Assembly: GCF_002355335.1 (NCBI RefSeq) | Contig: NZ_AP014946.1 | Span: forward strand, 3,487,501-3,551,500 | Reading direction: 5' to 3' | Source of the DNA: Variibacter gotjawalensis | Lineage (GTDB): Bacteria > Pseudomonadota > Alphaproteobacteria > Rhizobiales > Xanthobacteraceae | DNA: 64,000 nucleotides | Part shown: piece by piece, positions 18,101 through 27,481 of the stretch | Position numbering within the stretch: the stretch's first letter is position 1 | Layout: each line of letters starts with the position of its first letter | The notes under the pieces: model-generated | Seen by the model: only the letters and a program-made list of their open reading frames with translations | Database searches by the model: none | Told to the model about the DNA's origin: nothing | Made by a program: the position numbers and the translations under genes

Positions 18101-18355
18101 GATCTCGTCTTCTCCCGGGGCACCCGCCCCGCTACCGCCGCATTCGGCCGCTCCTTTAGCGCAGACGGCGGGGACTTTGCCAATCACTCGGACAGATCGA
18201 AACTATCTGGCTGATCGATCGTAAGATTCCGATCACAGGCTCGTGTGCGAGCTCATGACGGTATTTTCGGCAGTGCATTGGCCACGCCGGTTCCCGCACC
18301 TAGATTATCGATAGCCGCCCAAGTAGAACCTTTGGCGAGAATCAAAGGATACGCG

Positions 18356-19120
18356 ATGAAAAACCTCCGCCTGGCCGCCTTCGGCGCGGCGACCGCCCTG
18401 CTCGTCGCCACGACGGGCGTCAACGCTCAGGGCTTCTCGGACCAGCAGCGCAAAGAGATCCAGCAGATCGTCAAAGAGTACCTGATCCAGCATCCGGAAG
18501 TGCTGCAGGAGGTCGCGACCGAACTCGAGAAGCGCCAGGCGGCCGCAGAGGCGGATCGCAACAAGGCCGCGCTCGCGAAAAACCGCGAAGCCGTTTTCAA
18601 TTCGCCCTACCAGGTCACGCTCGGCAATCCGCAGGGCGACGTCACGCTGGTCGAGTTCTTCGATTACAACTGCGGCTACTGCAAGCGCGCGCTCGGCGAC
18701 AAGGTCGAACTCCTGAAGAACGATCCGAAGCTGCGCCTCGTCCTCAAGGAATTCCCGGTGCTCGGACCGGGCTCGATCGAAGCCGCACAAGTCGCCGTCG
18801 CGGTCCGCATGCAGGACAAGACCGGCAAGAAGTATTTCGACTTCCACCAGCGTTTGATGAGTGGTCGCGGTCAGGCCGACAAGGCCCGCGCACTCGCCGC
18901 CGCCAAGGATGCAGGCCTCGATATGGCACGCATCGAGAAGGATCTCGGCAGCGAAGAAGTCCGCAAGTCGCTGCAGGAGTCGATGGCGATCGCTGAATCG
19001 CTCGGCATCAACGGCACCCCGACATACGTCGTCGGCGATCAGGTCGTTGCGGGCGCTGTCGGCCTCGACAACTTGAAGAAGCAGATTGCTGCCGCGCGCA
19101 GCGGTTCGGCGACGCGCTAA
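18356..19120 (+). CDS. DsbA-family periplasmic thiol oxidoreductase
   Basis: The 254-aa exported protein has a signal peptide (ending VNAQ), an N-terminal helical region (QQIVKEYLIQHPEVL) like the dimerisation segments of Com1/ScsC-type DsbA proteins, and a thioredoxin fold with active site NCGYCKR. The cis-proline loop is NGTPTYVV. It should form or shuffle disulfides in the periplasm. Start ATG 18356 follows AAAGGATACGCG. It has its own transcription unit upstream of the carboxylate-amine ligase gene. Confidence 0.92.
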   Translation: MKNLRLAAFGAATALLVATTGVNAQGFSDQQRKEIQQIVKEYLIQHPEVLQEVATELEKRQAAAEADRNKAALAKNREAVFNSPYQVTLGNPQGDVTLVEFFDYNCGYCKRALGDKVELLKNDPKLRLVLKEFPVLGPGSIEAAQVAVAVRMQDKTGKKYFDFHQRLMSGRGQADKARALAAAKDAGLDMARIEKDLGSEEVRKSLQESMAIAESLGINGTPTYVVGDQVVAGAVGLDNLKKQIAAARSGSATR

Positions 19121-19209
19121 AGCGTCGCGACATTCTCGAAAGCCTTTCGGGAACCAAATACCGACTGTCGGAGTCGTAAGCCGGCAGTTCAAGAAGAGCA
19201 TGGGGGCGA

Positions 19210-20331
19210 ATGCCGGAAGCCTATCAGATGGGCGTCGAGGAGGAGTATTTCCTTTTCGACCGTGACTCACGTCGTGCGATTTTGCGGCGCGACAAGCGTT
19301 TCATCGCGGTGGCAAAAAAACGCCTTGGCGATCGCGTGATGCCCGAGATGCTGCAATCGCAGATCGAAGCGATCACCACCCCCTGCTCCGACAACGCGGC
19401 TTTGCGCGAGCAACTCGCAGAAGGCCGCACCATCCTCAGCGAAGAAGCGAAGAACCGCGATCTCGGCATCGCCGCCGTCTCGACGTTTCCGCTCGCCTAC
19501 TGGCGCCTCCAGAAGCAGACGCCGAAAGAGCGTTACAACACGCTGATGGAGGACCTGCAGATGATCGGCCGCCGCAACATGCTGTGCGGCATGCATGTCC
19601 ATGTCGGCTTTTCGGACACGACGCGTCGCGTCGCCGTCATGCAACAGGTCGTTCCGTATCTGCCGCTCTTTCTCGCGCTCTCGACGTCGTCGCCATTCTG
19701 GGAAGGCGGCTTTACGGGCCTGCACGGCTATCGCCTAGCCGCTTACGACGAGATGCCGCGCACCGGGCTCCCCGCGCGCATGTCCACCGAGCAGGAGTAC
19801 GAGAGCTACGTTGCGGCACTCGTCGATGCCGGCATCATGCCGGACGCGAGTCACATCTGGTGGGCGATCCGACCGTCGCTGAAACACCCGACGCTCGAAC
19901 TGCGCGTCGCCGACGTCTGCACGAATATCGACGACGCCGTCGCGCTTGCGACGCTGTACCGTGCGATGGTGCGGCACTTCGACGTGAGCAAGAACGGCCG
20001 CACGCTCGATAGCGTCGGCCGTGCCATCACGATCGAAAACAAATGGCGCGCGCAGCGCTACGGTGTCGGCGCGACTTTCGTCGATCCATTTCCGCGGAAA
20101 GCCATCGCGGCCGCCGACTGGCTCGATCAAACGCTTGATTTGCTCGCCGCCGATTTCAAAGCGCTCGAATCTGAAGACATGATGCCTCGCCTGCGTGACA
20201 TCGCGCGCAACGGCACCAGCGCGGATCGTCAGATCGAAAAGTTCAACACCGCGCGTGAGGCAGGTCAGCCGACGCTGACGGCGATGAAGTCGGTTGTCGA
20301 TTGGGCGAGCGAAGAAACTGCGCGCGTCTAG
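19210..20331 (+). CDS. Carboxylate-amine ligase, GCS2/YbdK family
   Basis: The 373-aa protein belongs to the glutamate-cysteine ligase type 2 superfamily. It starts GVEEEYFLFD, the ATP/Mg-binding opening of the family, and contains CGMHVHVGF and the ELRVADVCTNIDD segment. YbdK proteins have weak gamma-glutamylcysteine ligase activity; the physiological substrate is uncertain. The length (about 370) is normal. ATG 19210 follows GGGGGCGA. Its stop overlaps the convergent EamA gene by 4 bp. Confidence 0.9.
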   Translation: MPEAYQMGVEEEYFLFDRDSRRAILRRDKRFIAVAKKRLGDRVMPEMLQSQIEAITTPCSDNAALREQLAEGRTILSEEAKNRDLGIAAVSTFPLAYWRLQKQTPKERYNTLMEDLQMIGRRNMLCGMHVHVGFSDTTRRVAVMQQVVPYLPLFLALSTSSPFWEGGFTGLHGYRLAAYDEMPRTGLPARMSTEQEYESYVAALVDAGIMPDASHIWWAIRPSLKHPTLELRVADVCTNIDDAVALATLYRAMVRHFDVSKNGRTLDSVGRAITIENKWRAQRYGVGATFVDPFPRKAIAAADWLDQTLDLLAADFKALESEDMMPRLRDIARNGTSADRQIEKFNTAREAGQPTLTAMKSVVDWASEETARV

Positions 20332-21212
20332 TTGCGGCTAGCAATCGCGACGCCGAGACCCGCGACGCAAAGCCCCGCGATCTGCATGACCGTCAGCGTC
20401 TCGCCGAACAGCGCGTACGCCATCACGGCCGAAACACCCGGTACGAGATAGAGCAGAGACGAAACCTGCGCGACCGCGCCGCGACGGATCAGCACAAGCA
20501 ACAGCAAGATCGCGCCGATCGACATCCCGAAGATCGACCATAGCAATCCGGCCCACGCGGCCGGTGCCGACGTATCGAAGCGGCCGCTCTCGCTCATCAC
20601 GGCACCGAGCAGCACAGGCACGACCGCGCCGAGATACTGCAGCGCCGTCGCCGGCACGAGATCGCCCGCCGAACCGTGACGCTTCTGCCAGATCGTGCCG
20701 AACGTGAAGGCAACGACACCAGCGAAACACACCAGCAACGGGATCAGCGGAATAGCGCCCGCGCCGCTCGCGCCGAGCTTCGGCAAGATCACGAGCCCGG
20801 CTCCGAGCGCGCCGACAATGATGCCGAGCCAGCGTCGCGCCGACACCTGCTCTCCGAGCAACGGGCCGGCGAGAAATCCCGTCATCAATGGCGGCAATCC
20901 CGCGATGAGTGCCGAAATTCCCGCCGGCAATCCGCGCGAAACCGCCCAGAACACGCCGCCAAGATAAAGCCCGTGAATGAGGAAACCGGCGAAGACCGCC
21001 TGTCCGGCGCTCTTCTTCGTTTGCGGCCAGCGCTGCCCGATCGCGACCGCGACGACCGCGAGGATGAGTCCAGCCAATCCGAAACGCAGCGCGAGAAACG
21101 TCAGCGGCTCGGCGTGCGGAGCAATGAGCCGCGCCGTGATGAATCCGGTCGCCCATAGCGGGACGAACAAAACGGCGAGGAAGAATGACGAGGACATGGC
21201 GCGCGCAGCCAT
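20328..21212 (-). CDS. EamA/DMT-family transporter
   Basis: About 294 aa with ten predicted transmembrane segments in two EamA repeats; the first begins SSSFFLAVLFVPLWATGF and the second follows LIPLLVCFAG. Such drug/metabolite exporters commonly export amino acids or metabolites. Three starts are possible: TTG 21236, ATG 21212 and ATG 21197. ATG 21212 was chosen, with the third equally plausible. It sits between the GCS2 gene (convergent) and a palindromic repeat. Confidence 0.86.
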   Translation of the reverse strand: MAARAMSSSFFLAVLFVPLWATGFITARLIAPHAEPLTFLALRFGLAGLILAVVAVAIGQRWPQTKKSAGQAVFAGFLIHGLYLGGVFWAVSRGLPAGISALIAGLPPLMTGFLAGPLLGEQVSARRWLGIIVGALGAGLVILPKLGASGAGAIPLIPLLVCFAGVVAFTFGTIWQKRHGSAGDLVPATALQYLGAVVPVLLGAVMSESGRFDTSAPAAWAGLLWSIFGMSIGAILLLLVLIRRGAVAQVSSLLYLVPGVSAVMAYALFGETLTVMQIAGLCVAGLGVAIASRN

Positions 21213-21257
21213 GTCGGGCCGCGCGCGCTGTGTCAACTAAGCTCGGCCAACAACGTG

Positions 21258-21407
21258 GTCATCCCGGAAGCCGCAAGCTGGCAGCGCGCATGCGCTACGC
21301 CAGCGAGGCTGTCCGGGATCCATATCCCCTGTAAAAATTAGCTGGCACTGGGAGTATGGATCCCGGCCCTCGCGGCTTGCTGCGCAAACTCGCTCGACCG
21401 GGATGAC
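21258..21407. repeat. Palindromic intergenic repeat, family A copy 2
   Basis: This copy is bounded by GTCATCCCGG and CCGGGATGAC and contains CCGGGATCCATAT, TATGGATCCCGG and CTCGCGGCTTGCTGCGCAA, matching the copy at 5667-5805 in order and spacing. Inner sequence differs, so the ends and arms are the conserved part. Confidence 0.75.
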
Positions 21408-21424
21408 CACCTCAATTGCGGCGG

Positions 21425-22507
21425 CTACTTCGCCAGATAATTCCGATGCACCCAACCACCGGCAGAACGCTCGGTCGCGAAATACAGCGACTTCTCACTC
21501 TCACGCGACGCGAGACTGACACCCGGCGTCAAGGTCTTCGAAGGCTGCGCAGCACCGCGTTCGGCGTTGTCGAGGAACGCCAACACCGCGTCCGTGCTCG
21601 GCAACGGCGCGCCGAGATTATCGGTCTCGCCGATCGCTTCCGTCACAGCAGCGTCCAGCAGCTTCTGCCACATCTTCGCGAACAGCCCGTGCGACGGATA
21701 AACATCCGCGCTGTTGAGCTTGCCGTTCACCGCAAACGCAAAACCAATCACGTTATCGCCGAGCCCAGCCGCGCGCAGCGTATTCACCGCCTGCCGCTTC
21801 TTCTCCTTCAGCTTCTCGTTCTCGAGCGAGAGCTGCAGACTCGATGCGGACTGCGGCGCCGCGACGCTCGCGGTGCCGACGCCGCGTGCGAACTTCGACT
21901 GCATCTCGGCGACATTGGCCCAGACATCGCGCTGACGCAGTGCGGTCTCGTTTTGCGGCCCGCGGATAACACGACCAGGGCGCGCGTTGGTCAGCTCCTC
22001 GTTGCCGCCGGTGTTTTCCGCCTGCCGCGTCGCCTTCATCGCGATTTTCGCTTTACGCGACGGCAAAGCCGCGTCCGCGCTTGCAAATCGTTGCACATTC
22101 TCGCCGCCGCGCGCCTGCCAGCGTCCCTGCTCGACACAGAACGACGCGATCGGCATGCGGCCGGATTTCGGCGGCACAACGAGGCTCACCATCAGCACGC
22201 GGTCCTGCTTGCCGCCCTTCACGATATCGCCGGACTGGACGAAGACTTCGCTGTCGCCCGTGTTTTCGATCTGCAGCTCGTTGACGTTACTGGTCTCGTG
22301 CACCAGCACGCTCCCGTTCGTCATCGCCTCCTGCAGCGTCAGCGGCACCGGGCCCGGCGCGCTTTTGCCGTGCACCAGATAAATCGTCAGATTGCCGTGG
22401 CTGACCGGCCCGGAAATCCGGTATCCGTCCGCCTGCGCGGCGCTCGCGCCGAGCAAACCGGCCACCAGGCCATACATCGCGAATCCTAGAACGCGCCGTC
22501 TCTGCAT
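21425..22507 (-). CDS. Exported DUF6569/ARPP-1 family protein
   Basis: The 360-aa protein has a Tat-like or Sec signal (QRRRVLGF, then a hydrophobic core ending AQADG). The mature part opens ISGPVSHGNLTIYLVHG and contains VQSGDIVKGGKQDRVL, the signature I associate with the ARPP-1/DUF6569 domain. A charged, possibly coiled-coil stretch (LSLENEKLKEKKRQ) lies in the second half. The function of the family is not known. The start was set at the second of two adjacent ATGs (22507) because it is better spaced from GAGGGG. The longest frame is 45-46 residues longer but would bury the signal peptide. Confidence 0.75.
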   Translation of the reverse strand: MQRRRVLGFAMYGLVAGLLGASAAQADGYRISGPVSHGNLTIYLVHGKSAPGPVPLTLQEAMTNGSVLVHETSNVNELQIENTGDSEVFVQSGDIVKGGKQDRVLMVSLVVPPKSGRMPIASFCVEQGRWQARGGENVQRFASADAALPSRKAKIAMKATRQAENTGGNEELTNARPGRVIRGPQNETALRQRDVWANVAEMQSKFARGVGTASVAAPQSASSLQLSLENEKLKEKKRQAVNTLRAAGLGDNVIGFAFAVNGKLNSADVYPSHGLFAKMWQKLLDAAVTEAIGETDNLGAPLPSTDAVLAFLDNAERGAAQPSKTLTPGVSLASRESEKSLYFATERSAGGWVHRNYLAK

Positions 22508-22741
22508 CATGATCCCCTCGTGCTTGTCCGAAGCACCGAGAGGCTGAATCGAATCTTGGTCGGACATTGGTGGAGCGCGCGGCGAATTCTCGGCCCGATC
22601 GCGGCAATTTGGTGCACGGAGAGGAACTATGCACTCTGCAACCAACTGTTGTGCTTCATGTTTTGGGGATGAGGCGCATCGGCGGCTTCCCCTTCCGGCT
22701 CATGCCACCTATAACGGGGCCCCACATCTTGTAGGCAATCC

Positions 22742-23203
22742 ATGGCGAAGACCGTCTACGTCATCAATGGCCCGAACCTGAACCTGCTTGGCGTACGCCA
22801 GCCGGAGGTGTACGGCCGTGCGACCCTCGCGGATGTCGAGAAGCTTTGCCGCGCCCGCGCGAAGCGTCACGGTCTCGAAGTCGACTTCTTTCAGTCGAAC
22901 AGCGAGAGCGCGATCATCGACAAGCTGCACGAGGCCCGCGCGAAGAAAGCGTTCGCGGTCGTCATCAATCCGGCCGGTTATAGCTATTACTCGGTCGCGG
23001 TGCTCGACGCGGTGATCGCCTGCGAGATTCCAACCTTCGAGGTGCACATCTCGAACATCCACGCACGCGAGCCGTTGCGTCAGCATTCGCTGATTTCGGC
23101 CGCCGCGCGAGCCGTGATCGCTGGCTACGGCATCGAGGGTTACGGCCTTGCCATCGACGGCGCCGCCGCCCTGCTCGCAACCGATACGAAGACGAAACGC
23201 TAG
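22742..23203 (+). CDS. aroQ: 3-dehydroquinate dehydratase, type II
   Basis: The 153-aa enzyme dehydrates 3-dehydroquinate in the shikimate pathway as a dodecamer. It has the opening [18 protein letters not shown] with the catalytic Arg and Tyr, and [16 protein letters not shown] with the catalytic His. One oddity is [13 protein letters not shown] where the family usually has a THTS-like sequence with a conserved His. It is followed by accB and accC in the order typical of alphaproteobacteria (gaps of 36 and 33 bp). Confidence 0.92.
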   Translation: MAKTVYVINGPNLNLLGVRQPEVYGRATLADVEKLCRARAKRHGLEVDFFQSNSESAIIDKLHEARAKKAFAVVINPAGYSYYSVAVLDAVIACEIPTFEVHISNIHAREPLRQHSLISAAARAVIAGYGIEGYGLAIDGAAALLATDTKTKR

Positions 23204-23239
23204 AGCACATCGTGCTCGCCAGAGACTAACGAGGAACTG

Positions 23240-23704
23240 ATGGCGGAAGCCAAGAAGACCATCGACCAGGAACTCATTCGCGATCTCGCGACCCTGCTGA
23301 GCGACACCGGCTTGACCGAGATCGAAGTCGAGCAGAGCGGTTTGCGCGTGCGCGTCGTCCGCCAACCCGCCGTGACCCATGTCGCGGCGCCGATGCCGGT
23401 TGCGATCCCGTCTGCGATCGGCGCAGGCGCGGCCGTCGCGGCCTCGGCCGGCAACGATGCCGCAACGCATCCGGGCGCTGTCCTCTCTCCGATGGTCGGC
23501 ACCGCGTACCGCGCGAGCGAGCCGGGCGGAATGCCGTTCGCCGATATCGGCCGCAAGGTGAAGGCCGGCGAAACGATCCTCATCATCGAGGCGATGAAGA
23601 CGATGAACCAGATTCCGGCGCCGCGCGCCGGCACTGTCGTTCAGATTTTTGTCGAAGACGGGCAGCCGGTCGAGTTCGGCGAAGCCCTCATGGTGATCGA
23701 ATAA
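23240..23704 (+). CDS. accB: Biotin carboxyl carrier protein of acetyl-CoA carboxylase
   Basis: The 154-aa BCCP carries biotin between the carboxylase and transferase of acetyl-CoA carboxylase, the first step of fatty acid synthesis. An N-terminal helical segment is followed by an Ala/Pro-rich linker (about residues 50-75) and a biotinyl domain with EAMKTMNQ; the biotinylated residue is Lys120. GAGGAACTG precedes the ATG. It is directly upstream of accC, with which it is almost certainly cotranscribed. Confidence 0.96.
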   Translation: MAEAKKTIDQELIRDLATLLSDTGLTEIEVEQSGLRVRVVRQPAVTHVAAPMPVAIPSAIGAGAAVAASAGNDAATHPGAVLSPMVGTAYRASEPGGMPFADIGRKVKAGETILIIEAMKTMNQIPAPRAGTVVQIFVEDGQPVEFGEALMVIE

Positions 23705-23737
23705 GCCGGCGCCTTTCGCGTCCGAAAGGAAGCCGTG

Positions 23738-25093
23738 ATGTTTGACAAAATCCTCATCGCGAACCGTGGTGAAATTGCGCTGCGTGTTCTGCGCGCGTGC
23801 AAAGAGCTTGGCGTTCCGACCGTCGCGGTGCACTCGACCGCCGACGCGGACGCGATGCATGTGCGCCTCGCCGACGAAAGCGTCTGCATCGGGCCGCCGC
23901 CGGCGCGCGATAGCTATCTCAACGTCTATTCGATCCTGGCCGCTTGCGAGATCACCGGCGCGGACGCCGTGCATCCCGGCTACGGCTTCCTCTCGGAGAA
24001 CGCGCGCTTCGCGGAAATTCTCGGCGAGCACAAAATCCACTTCATCGGCCCGAAGCCTGAACACATTCGCCTGATGGGCGACAAGATCGAGGCTAAGCGC
24101 ACTGCGAAGAAACTCGGCATCCCGGTTGTGCCGGGCTCCGAAGGCGGCGTGACCACCGACGAGGAAGCATTCAAAGTCGCGAAAGAGATCGGTTTTCCGC
24201 TGATCGTCAAAGCCGCTGCCGGCGGCGGTGGGCGCGGCATGAAAGTCGCGCTGACCGAAGACGAACTCCCGCTCGCGCTATCGACTGCGCGCACAGAAGC
24301 GAAGGCCGCCTTCGGCGACGACGCGGTCTATCTCGAAAAATATCTGCAGATTCCGCGGCACATCGAAGTGCAAATTCTCGGCGACGGACGCGGCAACGCG
24401 GTCCATCTCGGCGAGCGCGACTGCTCGCTCCAGCGTCGCCATCAGAAGGTGTGGGAGGAAAGCCCCTCGCCCGCACTCAACGCTGAAATGCGCTCGTCGA
24501 TCGGTGAGGTCTGCGCCAAGGCGATGCGCGAGATGAACTATCTCGGCGTCGGCACGATCGAATTCTTGTTCGAGAACGGCGAGTTCTACTTCATCGAGAT
24601 GAACACGCGCATTCAGGTCGAGCATCCGGTCACCGAGATGATCACCGAGATCGATTTGATCCTCGAGCAAATCCGCGTTGCCAGCGGCGCAGAGCTCTCG
24701 CTCACGCAGGACACCGTCACGTTCAACGGCCACGCTATCGAGTGCCGCATCAATGCGGAGAATGCGGTGACGTTTCAGCCGTCGCCGGGCCGCATCACGC
24801 AATACCACCCGCCGGGCGGTCTCGGCGTGCGCGTCGATTCGGCCGCATATGCGGGTTACACGATCCCGCCCTACTACGACTCGCTGATGGGGAAGTTGAT
24901 CGTCCACGGTAAGACGCGGACCGAGTGCCTGATGCGGCTACGCCGTGCGCTCGACGAATTCGTGGTCGATGGCGTGCAGACAACACTTCCGCTGTTCCGC
25001 ACGCTGGTGCGCAATCCGTCGATCATCGACGGCGACTACAGCATCCACTGGCTGGAGAAATGGCTCGCCAGCGGCGGAATGGATAAGACTTAA
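23738..25093 (+). CDS. accC: Biotin carboxylase subunit of acetyl-CoA carboxylase
   Basis: The 451-aa enzyme carboxylates the biotin on AccB using ATP and bicarbonate. It begins [19 protein letters not shown] (N-terminal fold), has the glycine-rich ATP-grasp loop [12 protein letters not shown], the [10 protein letters not shown] segment and the active-site region [14 protein letters not shown]. The length matches the family (about 449). ATG 23738, seven bases after AAAGGA, is preferred over the GTG just upstream. Its stop overlaps that of the convergent response regulator by 4 bp. Confidence 0.97.
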   Translation: MFDKILIANRGEIALRVLRACKELGVPTVAVHSTADADAMHVRLADESVCIGPPPARDSYLNVYSILAACEITGADAVHPGYGFLSENARFAEILGEHKIHFIGPKPEHIRLMGDKIEAKRTAKKLGIPVVPGSEGGVTTDEEAFKVAKEIGFPLIVKAAAGGGGRGMKVALTEDELPLALSTARTEAKAAFGDDAVYLEKYLQIPRHIEVQILGDGRGNAVHLGERDCSLQRRHQKVWEESPSPALNAEMRSSIGEVCAKAMREMNYLGVGTIEFLFENGEFYFIEMNTRIQVEHPVTEMITEIDLILEQIRVASGAELSLTQDTVTFNGHAIECRINAENAVTFQPSPGRITQYHPPGGLGVRVDSAAYAGYTIPPYYDSLMGKLIVHGKTRTECLMRLRRALDEFVVDGVQTTLPLFRTLVRNPSIIDGDYSIHWLEKWLASGGMDKT

Positions 25094-25524
25094 GCGCTGA
25101 GGCGGTTGACCAGCTTCGGCGCGCTGCGGCGAGACTTGGCTTGAGCGGCGCGCGCTTCTTCGATCATGCGGCTCGCCATCGCGATGACGTCGGCCGACAT
25201 ATACGGCTTCGACACGAACGACGTACCGTCGACGCGGGCTGCGATCTCTTCACGCGAAGCGCTGCCCGACGTTGCGATGATCGGCAAATCCGGGCGCATG
25301 TCGTGCATCGACTCGGTGAGTTCCCAGCCGGTCATCGGACCATCGAGATTGATGTCCGTGAACATCAGGTCGAACTCGACATCGCAAAATGCCAGTCCGA
25401 GGGCCTCTTCGGCCGATCCCACCGCGATGACGTTGAAGCCCGCATCCATGAACGCATAACGCGTCATATCGCTGAGCATCGGCTCGTCTTCGACGAGGAG
25501 GACTGTGTTCTTCAACGCGGCCAT
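25090..25524 (-). CDS. Single-domain response regulator (REC only)
   Basis: The 144-aa protein is a lone receiver domain. VLLVEDEP provides the acidic pocket, the phospho-acceptor Asp lies in [10 protein letters not shown], Thr/Ser follow in IATSGS, and the conserved Lys is in VSKPY. There is no output domain, so it likely acts in a phosphorelay or by protein contact. No kinase gene is adjacent. The start at ATG 25524 (AAAGGTGG upstream) removes 57 unconserved residues from the longest frame. Confidence 0.9.
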   Translation of the reverse strand: MAALKNTVLLVEDEPMLSDMTRYAFMDAGFNVIAVGSAEEALGLAFCDVEFDLMFTDINLDGPMTGWELTESMHDMRPDLPIIATSGSASREEIAARVDGTSFVSKPYMSADVIAMASRMIEEARAAQAKSRRSAPKLVNRLSA

Positions 25525-25790
25525 GGGCGCCACCTTTCTGCAGCAGACACTGCGCATAGCAAAGCTGATACAGAATGAACCCTGACAATCGATATTGTTT
25601 GCTCTTTTGCCGAGAATTGTCAGCGATATAGCTACCGAAACGTAAACGGCAGCGGCGGTGCGGCGCGCGCCGTTGCGGTGGATGGCGCAAAGCAAAACGT
25701 TAACCTTGGCTTGCGATACGAGCCTGAGGGCGTCATGGTGCTGACGACCTTTATTTTAAGGGAGCGCGCGCTCTCGTCAGCGCGAACCAG

Positions 25791-26465
25791 ATGGCCAGCC
25801 GCGGGTCCGCCGCAATAGAGATCACTCCCGAAGTGCTGCTCAAGGCCTATGCCTGCGGGATCTTCCCGATGGCCGAGAGCGCGGAGGATCCGACTCTGTA
25901 TTGGATCGAGCCGGAAGCGCGCGGCATCATCCCGCTCGACACCTTTACGATCCCGCGCCGCTTGGCACGCACGATCCGCACCGACAAATTCCGCGTCGTC
26001 TGCAATCACGACTTCCAAGGCGTCATCGATGGCTGCGCCGAGCCGCGGCCGGGCCGCAATCGCACGTGGATCAACGAACGCATCCGCAAGCTTTACGGCG
26101 CTCTCTACGAGCGCGGCGATTGCCACACGGTCGAGGTCTACGACGGCGACGCGCTGGTCGGCGGCCTCTACGGTGTGAGCCTCGGCGCCGCGTTCTTCGG
26201 CGAGAGTATGTTTCATCGCGCCACCGACGCATCGAAGATCGCGCTCGTGCATCTCGTCGCGCGCTTGCGCGCCGGCGGCTTCAAGCTTCTCGACACGCAA
26301 TTCGTGACGGATCATTTGACGACACTCAGTGCGTCCGAAGTCTCGAAGCGCCAGTATCACAAGATGCTGGAAGCCGCCGTGACCGGCAGTGCGGATTTCT
26401 TCGCACTTCCGACCGACGTTCCGCTCGGCGGCGCGCGGGCCCTTAAATTGGCACTCGGCGATTGA
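25791..26465 (+). CDS. aat: Leucyl/phenylalanyl-tRNA--protein transferase
   Basis: The 224-aa enzyme adds Leu or Phe to proteins with N-terminal Lys or Arg, creating N-degrons for ClpS/ClpAP. The family signature is clear: [11 protein letters not shown], then [24 protein letters not shown], and [19 protein letters not shown] ClpS-type adaptor is encoded at 46.6 kb. The downstream DUF2891 gene starts at a TTG overlapping this gene's stop, so the two are translationally coupled. Confidence 0.96.
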   Translation: MASRGSAAIEITPEVLLKAYACGIFPMAESAEDPTLYWIEPEARGIIPLDTFTIPRRLARTIRTDKFRVVCNHDFQGVIDGCAEPRPGRNRTWINERIRKLYGALYERGDCHTVEVYDGDALVGGLYGVSLGAAFFGESMFHRATDASKIALVHLVARLRAGGFKLLDTQFVTDHLTTLSASEVSKRQYHKMLEAAVTGSADFFALPTDVPLGGARALKLALGD

Positions 26466-27475
26466 TCCATAAACTCGACATTGCAACAGCGGATCGCTTC
26501 GCGAATATCGCGCTCGGTCACGTCACCCGCGAATATCCGAACAAACTGCAACACACGCTCGCAGGGCCGGCCGACGCGCGCACGCCGCGTCAGCAGCATC
26601 CGATATTTTACGGCAGCTTCGATTGGCATTCGTGCGTGCACAGCTACTGGTTGCTCGCGCGCGTGCTGAAGCGCTTCCCAAATACGGACACAGCCGAACG
26701 CATCCGCGCGTTGTTCGATCAACAAATCACGGCTGCGAATGTCGCAGGTGAATGCGCATTCCTCGCGCTGCCGACGTCGCGCGGCTTCGAGCGGCCGTAT
26801 GGTTGGGCGTGGATCCTCAAGCTGGCCGCCGAGCTCCGTGATCTCGAAGACGGCCGATGGATCAAGACCTTCGCACCGCTCGCCGATGTCTTTGCCGAGC
26901 GCTACCGCGACTTCCTTCCGATCGCGACGTATCCGGTTCGCGTCGGCGCGCATCCCAACACGGCGTTCGGATTACGGCTCGCGGCCGACTACGCCGCCGC
27001 AATCGGCGACGACGCGTTGCTAACGCTGCTAGGCGAAACGGCGCGGCGCTGGTACGGCGAGGATCGCGAATGCCCGGCGTGGGGCGAACCGAGCGGCGAC
27101 GATTTTCTCTCGTCGGCGCTGATCGAAGCGGAGTGCATGCGCGTCCTCATGCCGGCGAACGATTTCGCAAATTGGTTCGCGCGTTTCCTCCCGCACATTG
27201 AGAAACGAGAGCCGACGACGCTCTTTACCCCCGCAAGCGTAAGCGATCGCTCGGACGGCAAGATCGCGCATCTCGATGGCTTAAATCTCAGCCGCGCGTG
27301 GTGCTGGCGTTCGCTCGCTGCAACACTTTCGGCGAGCGACCCGCGCAAATCCGCGATGCTTAAAACAGCCGAGCAACACTACTCAGTCGCAGTATCGCAT
27401 ATCGACGGCGACTATATGGGCGAGCACTGGCTCGCCACTTACGCCCTTCTCGCGATAGATGAAGTCGGCGCGTAG
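26462..27475 (+). CDS. DUF2891 family protein
   Basis: The 337-aa cytoplasmic protein has no signal peptide or membrane segment. It is rich in Trp and aromatic residues and contains [16 protein letters not shown] and [10 protein letters not shown], consistent with an all-helical (alpha/alpha) barrel. I recognise it as DUF2891, whose biochemical function is unknown. It starts at TTG 26462, sharing TTGA with the aat stop, so it relies on aat translation. It is convergent with the DUF2155 gene, 6 bp away. Confidence 0.85.
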   Translation: MIHKLDIATADRFANIALGHVTREYPNKLQHTLAGPADARTPRQQHPIFYGSFDWHSCVHSYWLLARVLKRFPNTDTAERIRALFDQQITAANVAGECAFLALPTSRGFERPYGWAWILKLAAELRDLEDGRWIKTFAPLADVFAERYRDFLPIATYPVRVGAHPNTAFGLRLAADYAAAIGDDALLTLLGETARRWYGEDRECPAWGEPSGDDFLSSALIEAECMRVLMPANDFANWFARFLPHIEKREPTTLFTPASVSDRSDGKIAHLDGLNLSRAWCWRSLAATLSASDPRKSAMLKTAEQHYSVAVSHIDGDYMGEHWLATYALLAIDEVGA

Positions 27476-27481
27476 CCGCGC

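Noticed and set aside
22709-24064. 451-codon frame antisense to aroQ, accB and accC
   Set aside because: It spans three well-supported sense genes and has the Arg/Asp-rich composition of an antisense shadow.
25583-25622. TGACAAT ... ATTGTCA inverted repeat upstream of the response regulator gene
   Set aside because: The arms are only 7 bp and 26 bp apart, so this could be chance in an AT-rich stretch; no known regulator fits.
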